Assembly (NCBI GenBank): GCA_047017005.1
Contig: JBKXSZ010000007.1
Location: 1-53,965, forward strand
Direction of reading: 5' to 3'
Source: JBKXSZ01 sp047017005
GTDB lineage: Bacteria > Bacillota > Clostridia > TANB77 > CAG-508
Length of the DNA stretch: 53,965 nt
Made by a program: the position numbers and the translations under genes. The notes under the pieces were generated by a model that had not been told where the DNA came from, ran no database searches, and saw only the letters and a program-made list of their open reading frames with translations. Of the stretch, positions 24,775 to 33,743 are shown one piece after another. How positions within the stretch are numbered: the first letter of the stretch is position 1; every line of letters starts with the position of its first letter.

Positions 24775-25761
24775 ATGAAAAAAATCGCAATTATCGGAAG
24801 CGGAAGTTGGGGAGTAGCTCTTGCTGTTCACTTAGCTAAAGTTGGAAATGAGGTATATATATGGTCTTTTATGAAAGAGGAAGCAGATCTTATTAATAAC
24901 GAAAGAAAATGCAAGTTCTTGCCGAACCTTTCAATTCCAGACTCTATTACTTGTAGTCTCGATTTTGAGGAAGTAATTAAAGACGCTACTTTTATTTTAA
25001 ATGTTACACCTTCTAAATTTGTAAGAAAAACCGTAAAACAATATAAAGATTATGTTTATCCAAACCAACCAGTAATCATGTGTTCAAAGGGTTTCGAAAA
25101 AGAAACACTATATACTCTAAATGAAGTATTAGCAGAAGAACTTCCAAACAATAAAATAGGAGTATTATCTGGACCAAGTCATGCAGAAGAAGTATCCATT
25201 GGAGTTCCAACAGCTTTAGTTGTTGCATCAGAAGATGAGCAAACTGCAAAGTTAGTTCAAGATACATTTATGAGTGAAAATATGAGAGTATATACTTCTA
25301 ATGATGTAAAAGGAGTAGAATTAGGTGCTGCATTAAAAAATATTATCGCTTTTTGTGCTGGTATTGCATCTAGTATTGGAATGGGAGATAATACATTTGC
25401 AGCTTTAATTACAAGAGGTCTTGTAGAAATCTCTAGATTGGGAGTAAGATTAGGAGGGAAACAAGATACTTTTTATGGATTAACAGGATTAGGAGATTTA
25501 ATCGTTACCTGTTTAAGTGAACACAGTAGAAATCGAAAAGCTGGAATTTTAATTGGACAAGGAAAGCCATTAGAAGAAGTAAAAAAAGAAGTAGGAATGG
25601 TCATCGAAAGTATTGATAATATTGAAGTTGCTTATGCCTTATCCAAAAAAGAACAAATTGAAATGCCAATTGTAGAAGCTGTTTATAAAGTACTATACCA
25701 TAATTTAGACCCAAAAGAAGCGGTTAATAAATTAATGACGAGAAAAAAGAAAGCCGAATAA
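24775..25761 (+). CDS. gpsA: Glycerol-3-phosphate dehydrogenase [NAD(P)+]
   Basis: GpsA reduces dihydroxyacetone phosphate to sn-glycerol-3-phosphate for lipid synthesis. The Rossmann dinucleotide motif IIGSGSWGVALAVHLA is at the N-terminus; the catalytic region has LSGPSHAEEV, ELGAALKNIIAFCAGI and GLGDLIVTCLSEHSRNRKAG. Length 328 aa is typical. The ATG is preceded by TTGGAGGAA. It follows plsY after 154 bases of AT-rich sequence in which I see no clear terminator, so co-transcription with der-plsY is possible. Confidence 0.96.
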   Translation: MKKIAIIGSGSWGVALAVHLAKVGNEVYIWSFMKEEADLINNERKCKFLPNLSIPDSITCSLDFEEVIKDATFILNVTPSKFVRKTVKQYKDYVYPNQPVIMCSKGFEKETLYTLNEVLAEELPNNKIGVLSGPSHAEEVSIGVPTALVVASEDEQTAKLVQDTFMSENMRVYTSNDVKGVELGAALKNIIAFCAGIASSIGMGDNTFAALITRGLVEISRLGVRLGGKQDTFYGLTGLGDLIVTCLSEHSRNRKAGILIGQGKPLEEVKKEVGMVIESIDNIEVAYALSKKEQIEMPIVEAVYKVLYHNLDPKEAVNKLMTRKKKAE

Positions 25762-25826
25762 AATAATAAAATCCAGGGAACAACAATAGTATATATAAGA
25801 TAGGAAAAATAGTAGGAGGAATCAAA

Positions 25827-26294
25827 ATGGAATTCTTTGATAAATTAGGAAAAAAAGCCAGTAAAACATATAAGGAGGCAACAGAAAAAACAAATAAATT
25901 TGCAAAAGAAACAAAACTAAAAATAGCAATGAATGATAATAAATCTAAAATAGAAGATATCTATGAAGAAATTGGAAGAAAGGTATATGAAAAACACGTA
26001 AGAGATGACGATGTTGATATTTCTGAACTTATACAAGAAGATTGTTCTCGAATTGATGTACTAGCAGATGAAATCGAAATAGCAAGAAAAGAAATCCTTT
26101 CTTTAAAAGATAAAAAACAATGCCCAAATTGTTCTTATGAAATTGATTTAGACTATCACTATTGTCCAAACTGTGGTAAAAAACAAGACGAAGAAACTGT
26201 CCAAATAAAAGAAGTAGAAGTAAAAGAAGATACCCAAGAACAAAAAGAAGAAGAGATAGAAATTAAAGAAGAAAAGCAAGATAAGAAAGAATAA
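25827..26294 (+). CDS. Zinc-ribbon protein with helical N-terminus
   Basis: A 155-residue soluble protein. Residues 1-95 are helical and charged (LGKKASKTYKEATEKTNKFA), followed by a zinc ribbon with two CPNC knuckles (KQCPNCSYEI and HYCPNCGKKQ), and an acidic Glu/Lys tail (residues 125-155). Proteins of this layout are common and uncharacterised in Clostridia. It starts with ATG after AGTAGGAGG and is followed by dtd after 22 bases, so both likely belong to one transcript. Confidence 0.7.
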   Translation: MEFFDKLGKKASKTYKEATEKTNKFAKETKLKIAMNDNKSKIEDIYEEIGRKVYEKHVRDDDVDISELIQEDCSRIDVLADEIEIARKEILSLKDKKQCPNCSYEIDLDYHYCPNCGKKQDEETVQIKEVEVKEDTQEQKEEEIEIKEEKQDKKE

Positions 26295-26316
26295 AAGGAA
26301 TAAGAAGGGATAAAAA

Positions 26317-26754
26317 ATGAAACTAGTTGTACAACGAGTAAAAGAAGCAAAAGTAACAGTAGATAACGAAATAACAGGACAAATTAAACAAGGACTTTTA
26401 GTATTATTAGGAGCAGGTCCAGAAGATACAAAAGAAACAGCAGATTATCTTGTAAAAAAGATTTGCAATTTAAGAGTATTTACGGATAACAATGATAAAA
26501 TGAACTTATCCATTCGTGATATTCAAGGTGAACTTCTTATCGTATCGCAATTTACTTTATATGCAGACTGTCAAAAGGGAAATCGTCCAAGTTTTATTAA
26601 TGCATCAAAACCTGAACTTGCAAATGAGCTATACGAATACTTTATGCAGCAGTGCAAAAAAGAAAGAATCAAAGTAGAACATGGTATATTTGGAGCCAAT
26701 ATGCAAGTAAGCCTTGTTAATGATGGACCAGTAACCATTTTATTAGAAAAGTAA
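26317..26754 (+). CDS. dtd: D-aminoacyl-tRNA deacylase
   Basis: Dtd removes D-amino acids (and glycine from tRNA-Ala) wrongly attached to tRNA. The 145-residue product begins MKLVVQRVKEAKVTVD and contains both active-site motifs: SQFTLYAD and the C-terminal NDGPVTILLE (GPVT in cis-Pro form). The ATG follows AAGAAGGGAT. A strong bidirectional hairpin follows. In many Firmicutes dtd lies after relA; here it is behind a zinc-ribbon gene instead. Confidence 0.95.
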   Translation: MKLVVQRVKEAKVTVDNEITGQIKQGLLVLLGAGPEDTKETADYLVKKICNLRVFTDNNDKMNLSIRDIQGELLIVSQFTLYADCQKGNRPSFINASKPELANELYEYFMQQCKKERIKVEHGIFGANMQVSLVNDGPVTILLEK

Positions 26755-26767
26755 AAAAACTAATACC

Positions 26768-26807
26768 ATATCCTTATTAAAGAAACAAATGTCTTTAATA
26801 AGGATAT
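26768..26807. terminator. Bidirectional terminator between convergent genes
   Basis: ATATCCTTATTAAAG and CTTTAATAAGGATAT make a perfect 15-pair stem with a ten-base loop. It ends dtd on the plus strand and includes the stop codon of the minus-strand gene at 26795. Confidence 0.8.
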
Positions 26808-27076
26808 CTTTCATATAAATAGCGAATAATATCATCCACATTATCATCATCTACATGTAAAAAGAAACCTTCATCTAAGCTAATCCACATTCCAATTTCA
26901 TAATCCTCGTTATTATCAATAAATGCAGCAATAATATCTGCCATTTCAATAGGATTTTTATATTCTTTAATCCATTCCAGCGGATTTTCTAAATAAATAG
27001 ACGTTTTTAAAAAACGATTTAAAAATGACGAAATTTCTCCATTTTTATTACTATATAACTTTACTAATGCACCCAT
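26795..27076 (-). CDS. Hypothetical acidic protein, 93 aa
   Basis: I place the start at the ATG at 27076 (MGALVKLYSNKNGEISSFLN), seven to eight bases after AAAGGAG; the open frame continues 65 codons upstream but that part is AT-rich, hydrophobic and lacks a ribosome binding site. The protein is small and acidic (VDDDNVDDIIRYLYERYPY at the end) without membrane segments. I do not recognise a family. Confidence 0.6.
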   Translation of the reverse strand: MGALVKLYSNKNGEISSFLNRFLKTSIYLENPLEWIKEYKNPIEMADIIAAFIDNNEDYEIGMWISLDEGFFLHVDDDNVDDIIRYLYERYPY

Positions 27077-27203
27077 AAAATTTACTCCTTTATATAAATA
27101 GTATTCGAAAAGATAGAAATAACTATACAAGAGAATAAAAGGTAATTTTATAGGAAACAATAGTAAATAGAAAATAGAAAATAAAAATGGAGTGTAATTC
27201 AAA

Positions 27204-28118
27204 ATGAAGAAAAAGATAAAAGTAAATTTAATTTTTAAAAGAGGAATTATTTTAATATTCTTTCTAATCATGTGTTTTTTTCTAACAGGATGTAGTAATT
27301 CCGAATCTGATGAAAGTAAACTAAAAGAAAAAGTAAAAGAAGAATTACGTTATTTAGATTCACAAATAATAAGTATAATGAATAGCTTAAATGATATTCA
27401 TACTGAAAACTATATCGTAGTTTCGAAACAAATTGAGGATTCCACCAGTAAAGAAAGCGAAGAAAAAAAATCCACTTCGGAGGGTAATGATTCTCAAGAA
27501 AAATCCACAGATAATTCGGACACTTCTACCAGTAAAGAACAAAAATCTTCTAACAAGACATCTGATATTGAAGCAGATAATATATTAACAAGAAAGGAAG
27601 AGATTGACTGGACAACAATTAAGACAAATATGGAAAATATGTATCATTCATGGTCTACTATTTTACTAGATTTATATTCTTTAAAATTAGATAATCAAGA
27701 GATTTTAAATTTTAGTGAGAAATTAGATGTTGCTACCAATCAAATAAAAGATGAAAAGAAAAAAGAATCCTTAGACGCACTTGCTAATTTATATGATAGT
27801 ATTCCAAATTATTTAGCTGGAATTAACCAAACAGATCAAGATAGTATTCATCTATATTATGCAAAATCTCATATCTTACATGCTTATGCTTATATAGAAT
27901 CTCAAAACTGGACAGAAGTGCAAAATAGAATTTCAAAAGCAGAAGAAGATATCTCTAAGATATTAGAAGGAAAGCAAGAAGTATTTAATCCTTATAATAT
28001 TAATAAGATATATGTGTTATTAAAAGAGGTAGAAAGTGCTGCACAAAAACAAGATACCGATATTTTCTATATCAAATATAAAAATATCATGGAAGAGATA
28101 ACAGCTATTATCGATTAA
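27204..28118 (+). CDS. Hypothetical lipoprotein, 304 aa
   Basis: A secreted lipoprotein: basic N-terminus (MKKKIKVNLIFKRG), a hydrophobic stretch IILIFFLIMCFFLTGC ending in a lipobox with Cys30. A Ser/Glu/Lys low-complexity region covers residues 75-125 (SKESEEKKSTSEGNDSQEKS), and the rest is predicted mainly helical (residues 130-300). No family recognised; the helical part resembles small membrane-bound periplasmic-type alpha-bundles. The stop codon (28116-28118) lies inside the target duplication of an IS4-like element, so the insertion left the protein intact but replaced its original 3' region. Confidence 0.7.
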   Translation: MKKKIKVNLIFKRGIILIFFLIMCFFLTGCSNSESDESKLKEKVKEELRYLDSQIISIMNSLNDIHTENYIVVSKQIEDSTSKESEEKKSTSEGNDSQEKSTDNSDTSTSKEQKSSNKTSDIEADNILTRKEEIDWTTIKTNMENMYHSWSTILLDLYSLKLDNQEILNFSEKLDVATNQIKDEKKKESLDALANLYDSIPNYLAGINQTDQDSIHLYYAKSHILHAYAYIESQNWTEVQNRISKAEEDISKILEGKQEVFNPYNINKIYVLLKEVESAAQKQDTDIFYIKYKNIMEEITAIID

Positions 28119-28121
28119 CCA

Positions 28122-29726
28122 CAGTAAAAAAGAGTAAAAATTTTTCGCAATAAAAAATATAGATATATCAACAAAAAACATCGTAAATTTGATAAAATAG
28201 AATAAATTTTATCTCAAAGGAGCGGTGTTTTTTGAATAGAAAAGAAAAAAGAGAAAGAAAAAAAGAATTAAATATACTAAATGACTTAATAACAGTATTA
28301 AATGAATATTTTCCAGAATTAATAAGCAAATTTAATGGGTTAACAGATTTGAGAAATCAATCTTATGTAAAATACCAAATGAAAGTAATATTCATAGTAA
28401 GATTAATGGGATTGATGTGTGAAATGAAAAGTATGCAAGGAATGACAAGAGAATTAAATACAGAAGAAGCCATAGAAAATATAGCAGAGATATGCGGATT
28501 AGAACTAGAAGAAATACCACATTGCGATACAATAAATGATGTATTTGAAAAAGTAAAAGTTGAAGAGATAGAAAGAATAAGAAAATACATGATAACAAAG
28601 ATAATAAGAGGAAAAATGATACAGAAATATAAAATCAGAGATAAATATTATCATATAATTGTAGATGGTACAGGATTAGCAACAAGTAGAAAAAAGTATA
28701 ATGAAAACTGTTTAGTAAAAAATAAAACAGATAAAAATGGAAAAGAATATCAGGAATATAGCACATATGTACTAGAAGGAAAATTGGTAGTAGGAGAAAT
28801 GGTATTTAGCATAGGAAGTGAATTTGTAGAAAACGTAAATGAGGATGAAACAAAACAAGATTGTGAGACTAAAGCATTTAAGAGATTAGCAGAAAAAATA
28901 AAAAAGGAATATCCAAAGTTAAAAATAATAATATCAGGGGATGCGTTGTATGCAAATAAACCAGTATTAGAGATATGTAAAGAAAACGGATGGAAATATA
29001 TGATAAGATTTAAAGAAGGTGCAATACCAAGTTTGTATAATGAATTTGAAACAGTAGTTGCAAAAGCAAATGAAAGTACAAATGAAAGTACAATAAAAGA
29101 TTATGAGTATGTAACAGGACTAGATTATCAAGAGGAAAAGGTAAATATAATAAAATACACAGACAATAAAAAAGGGACAGAATTTGTATATATAACAGAT
29201 TTACCCATAACAAACAAAAATATCAAAGCAACAATAAATATAGGAAGAAGAAGATGGAAAATTGAAAACGAAGGATTTAATATACAAAAAAATGGAACAT
29301 TTGATATAGGGCATTTATATAGTAAAAATCAAGTAGCAATCAAAGTACATTATTTAATGATACAAATAGCCCATATACTTAGACAGTTATTAGAAAAAGG
29401 TGTAACAGATATAAAAGAGTTAAAGCTAAAATTAAAAGAGATAAGCCAAAAACTCAAAGAACAGCTTATCTCAACAATCATAAACTTAACGGTACATAGC
29501 AAAATACAGTTAAGGTTTGATTGAATTATATAACAATTAAATAAAAAGATAAATAGAAAAGCTCAAAAAAAAAATAAAATTTTGAACTTTTAATAAAAGT
29601 AATTCATGCCTGTGGATAACATACCCTCAAAAATCATCAAAATGTGGATGAATTCATAAATTGCCAATAATTACCATCAAATATTGAAAAAGCTATATAC
29701 GAAATAAAATTTACTCTTTTTTACTG
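28122..29726 (+). mobile_element. Complete IS4-like insertion sequence with 9-bp target duplication
   Basis: Perfect 17-base terminal inverted repeats, CAGTAAAAAAGAGTAAA at 28122-28138 and its complement at 29710-29726, bound a 1605-bp element. A nine-base target duplication, GATTAACCA, flanks it at 28113-28121 and 29727-29735. The transposase gene is intact. The left duplication contains the stop codon of the lipoprotein gene; the right copy is 9 bp upstream of the rnpB -35 box. Perfect ends suggest recent insertion. Confidence 0.92.
28232..29524 (+). CDS. DDE transposase (IS4-like)
   Basis: A 430-residue transposase. Candidate catalytic residues are visible in order: Asp in YHIIVDGTGLATS, Asp in IIISGDALYANKP, and Glu in RRRWKIENEGFNIQK, which fits the Y-(2)-R-(3)-E-(6)-K signature of IS4-type enzymes. 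The N-terminal region (residues 1-130) is helical and Lys/Glu rich. The start is a TTG at 28232 after AAAGGAG; the first in-frame ATG is much later. Family level is IS4-like by signature and by the nine-base target repeat; I could not assign the subgroup. Confidence 0.88.
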   Translation: MNRKEKRERKKELNILNDLITVLNEYFPELISKFNGLTDLRNQSYVKYQMKVIFIVRLMGLMCEMKSMQGMTRELNTEEAIENIAEICGLELEEIPHCDTINDVFEKVKVEEIERIRKYMITKIIRGKMIQKYKIRDKYYHIIVDGTGLATSRKKYNENCLVKNKTDKNGKEYQEYSTYVLEGKLVVGEMVFSIGSEFVENVNEDETKQDCETKAFKRLAEKIKKEYPKLKIIISGDALYANKPVLEICKENGWKYMIRFKEGAIPSLYNEFETVVAKANESTNESTIKDYEYVTGLDYQEEKVNIIKYTDNKKGTEFVYITDLPITNKNIKATINIGRRRWKIENEGFNIQKNGTFDIGHLYSKNQVAIKVHYLMIQIAHILRQLLEKGVTDIKELKLKLKEISQKLKEQLISTIINLTVHSKIQLRFD

Positions 29727-29743
29727 GATTAACCAACTTATGA

Positions 29744-29772
29744 TTGACTTTTTTTAAAAATCAAGGTACAAT
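29744..29772 (+). promoter_or_regulatory. rnpB promoter
   Basis: TTGACT (29744-29749), 17-bp spacer, TACAAT (29767-29772), seven bases before the first base of the RNA. The end of the IS4-like element is 17 bp upstream of the -35 box. Confidence 0.75.
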
Positions 29773-29778
29773 AAAGAA

Positions 29779-30124
<346 letters not shown>

Positions 30125-30144
30125 CATATATTTTTTTAACATGG

Positions 30145-30172
30145 AAAAAGATAGGAAAACCTATCTTTTTTC
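30145..30172 (+). terminator. rnpB terminator
   Basis: AAAAAGATAGG and CCTATCTTTTT with an AAAA loop, followed by TCTTTT. Confidence 0.85.
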
Positions 30173-30291
30173 TTTTAGCAAAAAGCAGAAACTATATTTA
30201 TAAATAAACATGTGATTGGAATATCAATACAAAATATGTATATATAACCCAATCTCTATAAAAGGACAAAAAAAACTTTTTTTATATTCTT

Positions 30292-31173
30292 TTACATAGT
30301 TTCTATAATCTTTTCCATATCTTGAGGAATAGGAGCAGTATATGTCTTCAATTCTTTTGTAATAGGGTCTTGAAACTGAATTTCATAACTATGCAAAGCT
30401 TGTCTTGAAATAAGAGAAGAAGAATTTCCATACAATGTATCCCCTAATATAGGAGCACCTAAATATTGGCTGTGAATTCGAATTTGATGCGTTTTCCCCG
30501 TTTCAATGACAAATTCTACTAAGGAGAGATTAATTTTGGTTCTTAGAACCAAATAATGCGTAATTGCCATATCTCCATCCGCATTAATTTCTCTTTCTAT
30601 AATACTTCCTTCTTTTCGCGCTATTGCTTTACAGATAGTACCTTTTTCTTCCGATAAAATGCCATCTAAAATAGCGATATATTTTTTCTTAAAAACACCA
30701 GCTTTCATTTGCTTTATTAAACATTCTTGAATAAATTCATTTTTAGCAAAAATAACGACTCCAGAAGTATCTTTATCTAATCGATTAACAGGCCTAATCT
30801 TTTTTTGTAACCCAATTTTATTAAAATAAAACTGAACGCCATTGGATAAACTTGAATCAAAATGTCTGCAGGAAGGATGAATAGCTATTCCTGCTGGTTT
30901 ATGAAGGACTAAATATCCTGGTGTCTCTTCTAAAATATCTAATTTCATTAAAGTTGGAATAATATTACTTTCCTCTGAATGATTTAAATCTACTAAAATA
31001 TAATCTCCTACATGAACTCTATCATATGGCTTAGCAGGAGCTTGATTAAGAAATAGTAGATTTTTCTTTTTTATCGTAGTATACAATCTTGCGGAGATAT
31101 TAAATTCTTGAAATAACACTTGTTTTATTTCCGTATATTCATCTTCTTTTTTTATAATATATTCTAGTTCCAT
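30292..31173 (-). CDS. RluA family RNA pseudouridine synthase
   Basis: A 293-residue pseudouridine synthase of the RluA/RluD family, modifying rRNA or tRNA uridines. An S4-like N-terminal domain (about residues 10-75) precedes the catalytic domain, whose Asp is in RPVNRLDKDTSGVVIFAKN; a later family motif is VEFVIETGKTHQIRIHSQ and LGAPILGDTLYG. The ATG at 31173 follows AAAGGAAG. The specific target cannot be told from motifs alone. It is convergent with rnpB and divergent from the radical SAM operon. Confidence 0.92.
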   Translation of the reverse strand: MELEYIIKKEDEYTEIKQVLFQEFNISARLYTTIKKKNLLFLNQAPAKPYDRVHVGDYILVDLNHSEESNIIPTLMKLDILEETPGYLVLHKPAGIAIHPSCRHFDSSLSNGVQFYFNKIGLQKKIRPVNRLDKDTSGVVIFAKNEFIQECLIKQMKAGVFKKKYIAILDGILSEEKGTICKAIARKEGSIIEREINADGDMAITHYLVLRTKINLSLVEFVIETGKTHQIRIHSQYLGAPILGDTLYGNSSSLISRQALHSYEIQFQDPITKELKTYTAPIPQDMEKIIETM

Positions 31174-31307
31174 TTTTTCTTCCTTTAAATTTCTGTTTTA
31201 ATATGTTTTCCATTATACATCAAAAGAAAAGCAAAATGAAGATTTCTCCTAAAAAGTTTTCTGTCAGGCAATATTAGTTAATTTTTACAAATAAGTTATA
31301 AAAAGTA

Positions 31308-31348
31308 TTGACTTCTTTCTGTCCACCCACTATACTTATAGGTATAGT
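31308..31348 (+). promoter_or_regulatory. Promoter with overlapping operator for the radical SAM operon
   Basis: TTGACT (31308-31313), 17-bp spacer, TATACT (31331-31336). A perfect dyad, ACTATAC-TTATAG-GTATAGT (31329-31348), covers the -10 box. This is the classic position for a repressor that blocks RNA polymerase binding. A leader of about 110 nt without a gene follows. Confidence 0.65.
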
Positions 31349-31455
31349 TAAACTAAAGGACAAGAAACAAGTATTAAAAAATAAGCATAATCAAAAAAGA
31401 ACCGCATACAAATGAATTAAAAGAAGAGATAAAAAGATAAAAAGGAGGAAGAAAG

Positions 31456-31893
31456 ATGGAAAAAAGAAACAAAATTCCAATAACAGTTCAACTTATTTTA
31501 AAAAAGGACAACCAGATTTTACTCTTAAGAAGATACCAAACAGGGTATGAAGATGGAAAGTATTGCTTACCAGGAGGACATGTTGATGCAGGGGAGGAAA
31601 TCATGCAGGCAATGTTACGAGAGACTAAAGAAGAGGTGGGAGTAATACTAGCCAAAGAAGACTTAGTTTTAAAACATATCTTAAATAGGAAATGCCAAAA
31701 AGGAGAATACCTAGACTTTATTCTTCAAACAGAAAAATGGGAAGGTAATCCCAGTATTCAAGAAAAAAATAAAGCAGATGATTTAAGATGGTTTTCTTTA
31801 ACAGAATTACCAGAAAATATATTATCTTACATACCAGATATGTTAAATAAAGATAGTATATATATTTCATATGGATGGGAGGAAGAAAAATGA
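31456..31893 (+). CDS. NUDIX hydrolase (MutT-like) of the radical SAM operon
   Basis: A 145-residue NUDIX enzyme. The box starts at GGHVDAGEEIMQAMLRETKE and continues with EEVGV. The rest is typical of the MutT-like group (KIPITVQLILKKDNQILLLR at the N-terminus). Substrate unknown. The ATG follows AAAAGGAGGAAG. Its stop overlaps the next gene's start by four bases (ATGA), so it is translationally coupled to a radical SAM gene; a role in processing a nucleotide-type substrate or by-product of that pathway is inference. Confidence 0.9.
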   Translation: MEKRNKIPITVQLILKKDNQILLLRRYQTGYEDGKYCLPGGHVDAGEEIMQAMLRETKEEVGVILAKEDLVLKHILNRKCQKGEYLDFILQTEKWEGNPSIQEKNKADDLRWFSLTELPENILSYIPDMLNKDSIYISYGWEEEK

Positions 31894-32789
31894 TAAAAAC
31901 AACAAATGCTACTATTTTATACGATACAGACAAAGATATCTATGATATTAAATTAGAATCTCCACTTTCTGTTTGTTGGCAAATTACAACCTCATGCAAT
32001 TTAAACTGCAAATACTGTTTATCTAGTTCAGGAAGTAATGGTTGTTATGGATTATCTACAAAAGACGCAATTTCTGTCATTGAAAAATTAGGAAAATTAG
32101 GAGTTAACCGTCTAGATTTCACTGGTGGAGAACCTTTATTACGTAAAGACTTAAAAGAATTAATTACTTTCTCTAAAGCAAATAACATAAATACAATTGT
32201 AACAACCAATACCACTCTATTAAATGATAAAAATATAGAAGCGTTAAAAGCAGCAGATTTAATTCAAATTAGTATTGATGGACCTAAAGAAATTCATAAT
32301 GAACAAAGACAAGCCGACGTATATGATAAAACAATTGATAATATAAAGAAACTAAAAGGAGAAGGATGTAAAATCCGTCTAAACAGCTTTATTTTTAATT
32401 CAAACAAACAATATGTGCCATATTTAATTAATCTTTCAAAAGAACTTGAACTTTTCTCTCATCTATTTATTATTTTCACTCCGCAAGGAAGGGGAAAAGA
32501 ACATCTTGAAGAAATTATTCCAGAAGAAGAAGTAGAAAAGATAAAAGAAGAAATATTAACTTGTAAAGAAACAGAAGGGAGAAATATTCGTCTTTATGAC
32601 TATAACGAATATTTACACTCCTGTGTACTCTTAACACCTCTTGCTGATGTTATTTCACAAGGATTTTATGAAGAAGATTCTGTAAAAGTAGGAAATATGT
32701 TAGAAACTCCACTTGAAGAATTATTTGCAAACCCTATTTTTGACCATCCTACTCATGTAATGCATTATTTACAAAGGAGGGTGAAGTAG
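31890..32789 (+). CDS. Radical SAM protein, first of two in tandem
   Basis: A 299-residue radical SAM enzyme. The cluster motif is CNLNCKYC (about residue 38-45) within WQITTSCNLNCKYCLSSSG, then the SAM-binding GGEP in LDFTGGEPLLRKDL. The C-terminal third has HSCVLLTPLADVISQGFY and VKVGNMLETPLEELF, which looks like a SPASM-like end lacking the usual extra cluster cysteines. The ATG at 31890 follows GGAGGAAG; the longer frame start at 31875 is not used because it lies in the preceding gene without a site. It overlaps the NUDIX gene by four bases and abuts the next radical SAM gene with no spacer. Confidence 0.88.
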   Translation: MIKTTNATILYDTDKDIYDIKLESPLSVCWQITTSCNLNCKYCLSSSGSNGCYGLSTKDAISVIEKLGKLGVNRLDFTGGEPLLRKDLKELITFSKANNINTIVTTNTTLLNDKNIEALKAADLIQISIDGPKEIHNEQRQADVYDKTIDNIKKLKGEGCKIRLNSFIFNSNKQYVPYLINLSKELELFSHLFIIFTPQGRGKEHLEEIIPEEEVEKIKEEILTCKETEGRNIRLYDYNEYLHSCVLLTPLADVISQGFYEEDSVKVGNMLETPLEELFANPIFDHPTHVMHYLQRRVK

Positions 32790-33743
32790 ATGAAAACAGA
32801 TAATACCGTATTATCGAATGGCATTATTAAAAATGGTGTCTTTTTTCCAAAGAAGAATTTGGCATCTGGTACTCTTCGTATTGTTCTTACTACGGATTGT
32901 AATTACCAATGTAAATATTGTTTTGCAGAAGGAGAAGAGGATAAATGCCATCGCGTGTTAAAAATAGATGAGTTAAAAAAAGTATTAAAAGTAGCAAAGG
33001 AATTTGGAATAACAAGTATTAAATTAACAGGGGGAGAGCCACTTCTTTATCCAAATATGGAAGAACTTTTAGCATATATTCGTGAATTAGGTTTTCCATA
33101 TATAGATCTTACAACCAATATATCTATGCTAAATGAAGAAAACATAGAACTATTAAATCAATATCAAGTAAATGCTTTAACACTAAGTTTGAATACTTTA
33201 GATAGAGACAAGTTTGTTTATTTAAGTAACTTTATGAATTATGACTTAATAATAGAAAATCTAAAACGAGTACTAGAAAAGTTTAAAGGAAAGTTGCGAG
33301 TAAATTGTATTGTGTTTGATACTAAATACAGAAAAGAAGATTATGACGCTATTTTGGATTTTTGTAAATCATATCAATTAGGATTACGATTTGTAGAGCC
33401 ATCAAAGGTAGAAGGTTTTCCTATTACCTATACAAAAGAGAAATTCGAGGAATATATAAAAGAATTAAGAAATACAGCAGATAAGGTGATTCTTTCGGAT
33501 TGTAAATCAGTAGAATATTTCTTTTTTGGAGATTGGTATCTTACGATTATGCATAGTTTATGTGATAACAAATTATGTAGTAGTTGTGCAAACTATATGT
33601 ATATTCGTATTACTTCAGATATGAAATTAAAACCATGCTTATCAAGAAGAGATACAGAAGTACCAATTGATTTGGAAACAGAAGATACAATAAAACATTC
33701 TTTTATGGAGGCAATATATCATATGGGAGAAGGGATAGCATGA
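32790..33743 (+). CDS. Radical SAM protein, MoaA-like, second of two in tandem
   Basis: A 317-residue radical SAM protein of the MoaA-like group. The cluster motif is CNYQCKYC in IVLTTDCNYQCKYCFAEG, followed by SIKLTGGEPLLYPNM and IDLTTNISML. Near the C-terminus, HSLCDNKLCSSCANYMYIRI and LKPCL provide cysteines placed like those of a second 4Fe-4S cluster in MoaA. True MoaA would be accompanied by other molybdopterin genes, none of which are here, and the C-terminal Gly-Gly of MoaA is missing. Substrate unknown. The ATG follows directly after the previous stop, with AAAGGAGGGTG upstream. Confidence 0.87.
   Translation: MKTDNTVLSNGIIKNGVFFPKKNLASGTLRIVLTTDCNYQCKYCFAEGEEDKCHRVLKIDELKKVLKVAKEFGITSIKLTGGEPLLYPNMEELLAYIRELGFPYIDLTTNISMLNEENIELLNQYQVNALTLSLNTLDRDKFVYLSNFMNYDLIIENLKRVLEKFKGKLRVNCIVFDTKYRKEDYDAILDFCKSYQLGLRFVEPSKVEGFPITYTKEKFEEYIKELRNTADKVILSDCKSVEYFFFGDWYLTIMHSLCDNKLCSSCANYMYIRITSDMKLKPCLSRRDTEVPIDLETEDTIKHSFMEAIYHMGEGIA

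Noticed and set aside
26795..27271. Longer, hydrophobic N-terminal form of the 93-aa protein
   Set aside because: The upstream 65 codons lie in AT-rich non-coding sequence without ribosome site; ATG 27076 has AAAGGAG.
32790..33743. Genuine MoaA (molybdenum cofactor synthesis)
   Set aside because: No other moa, mog or moe genes are near and the C-terminal Gly-Gly is missing.
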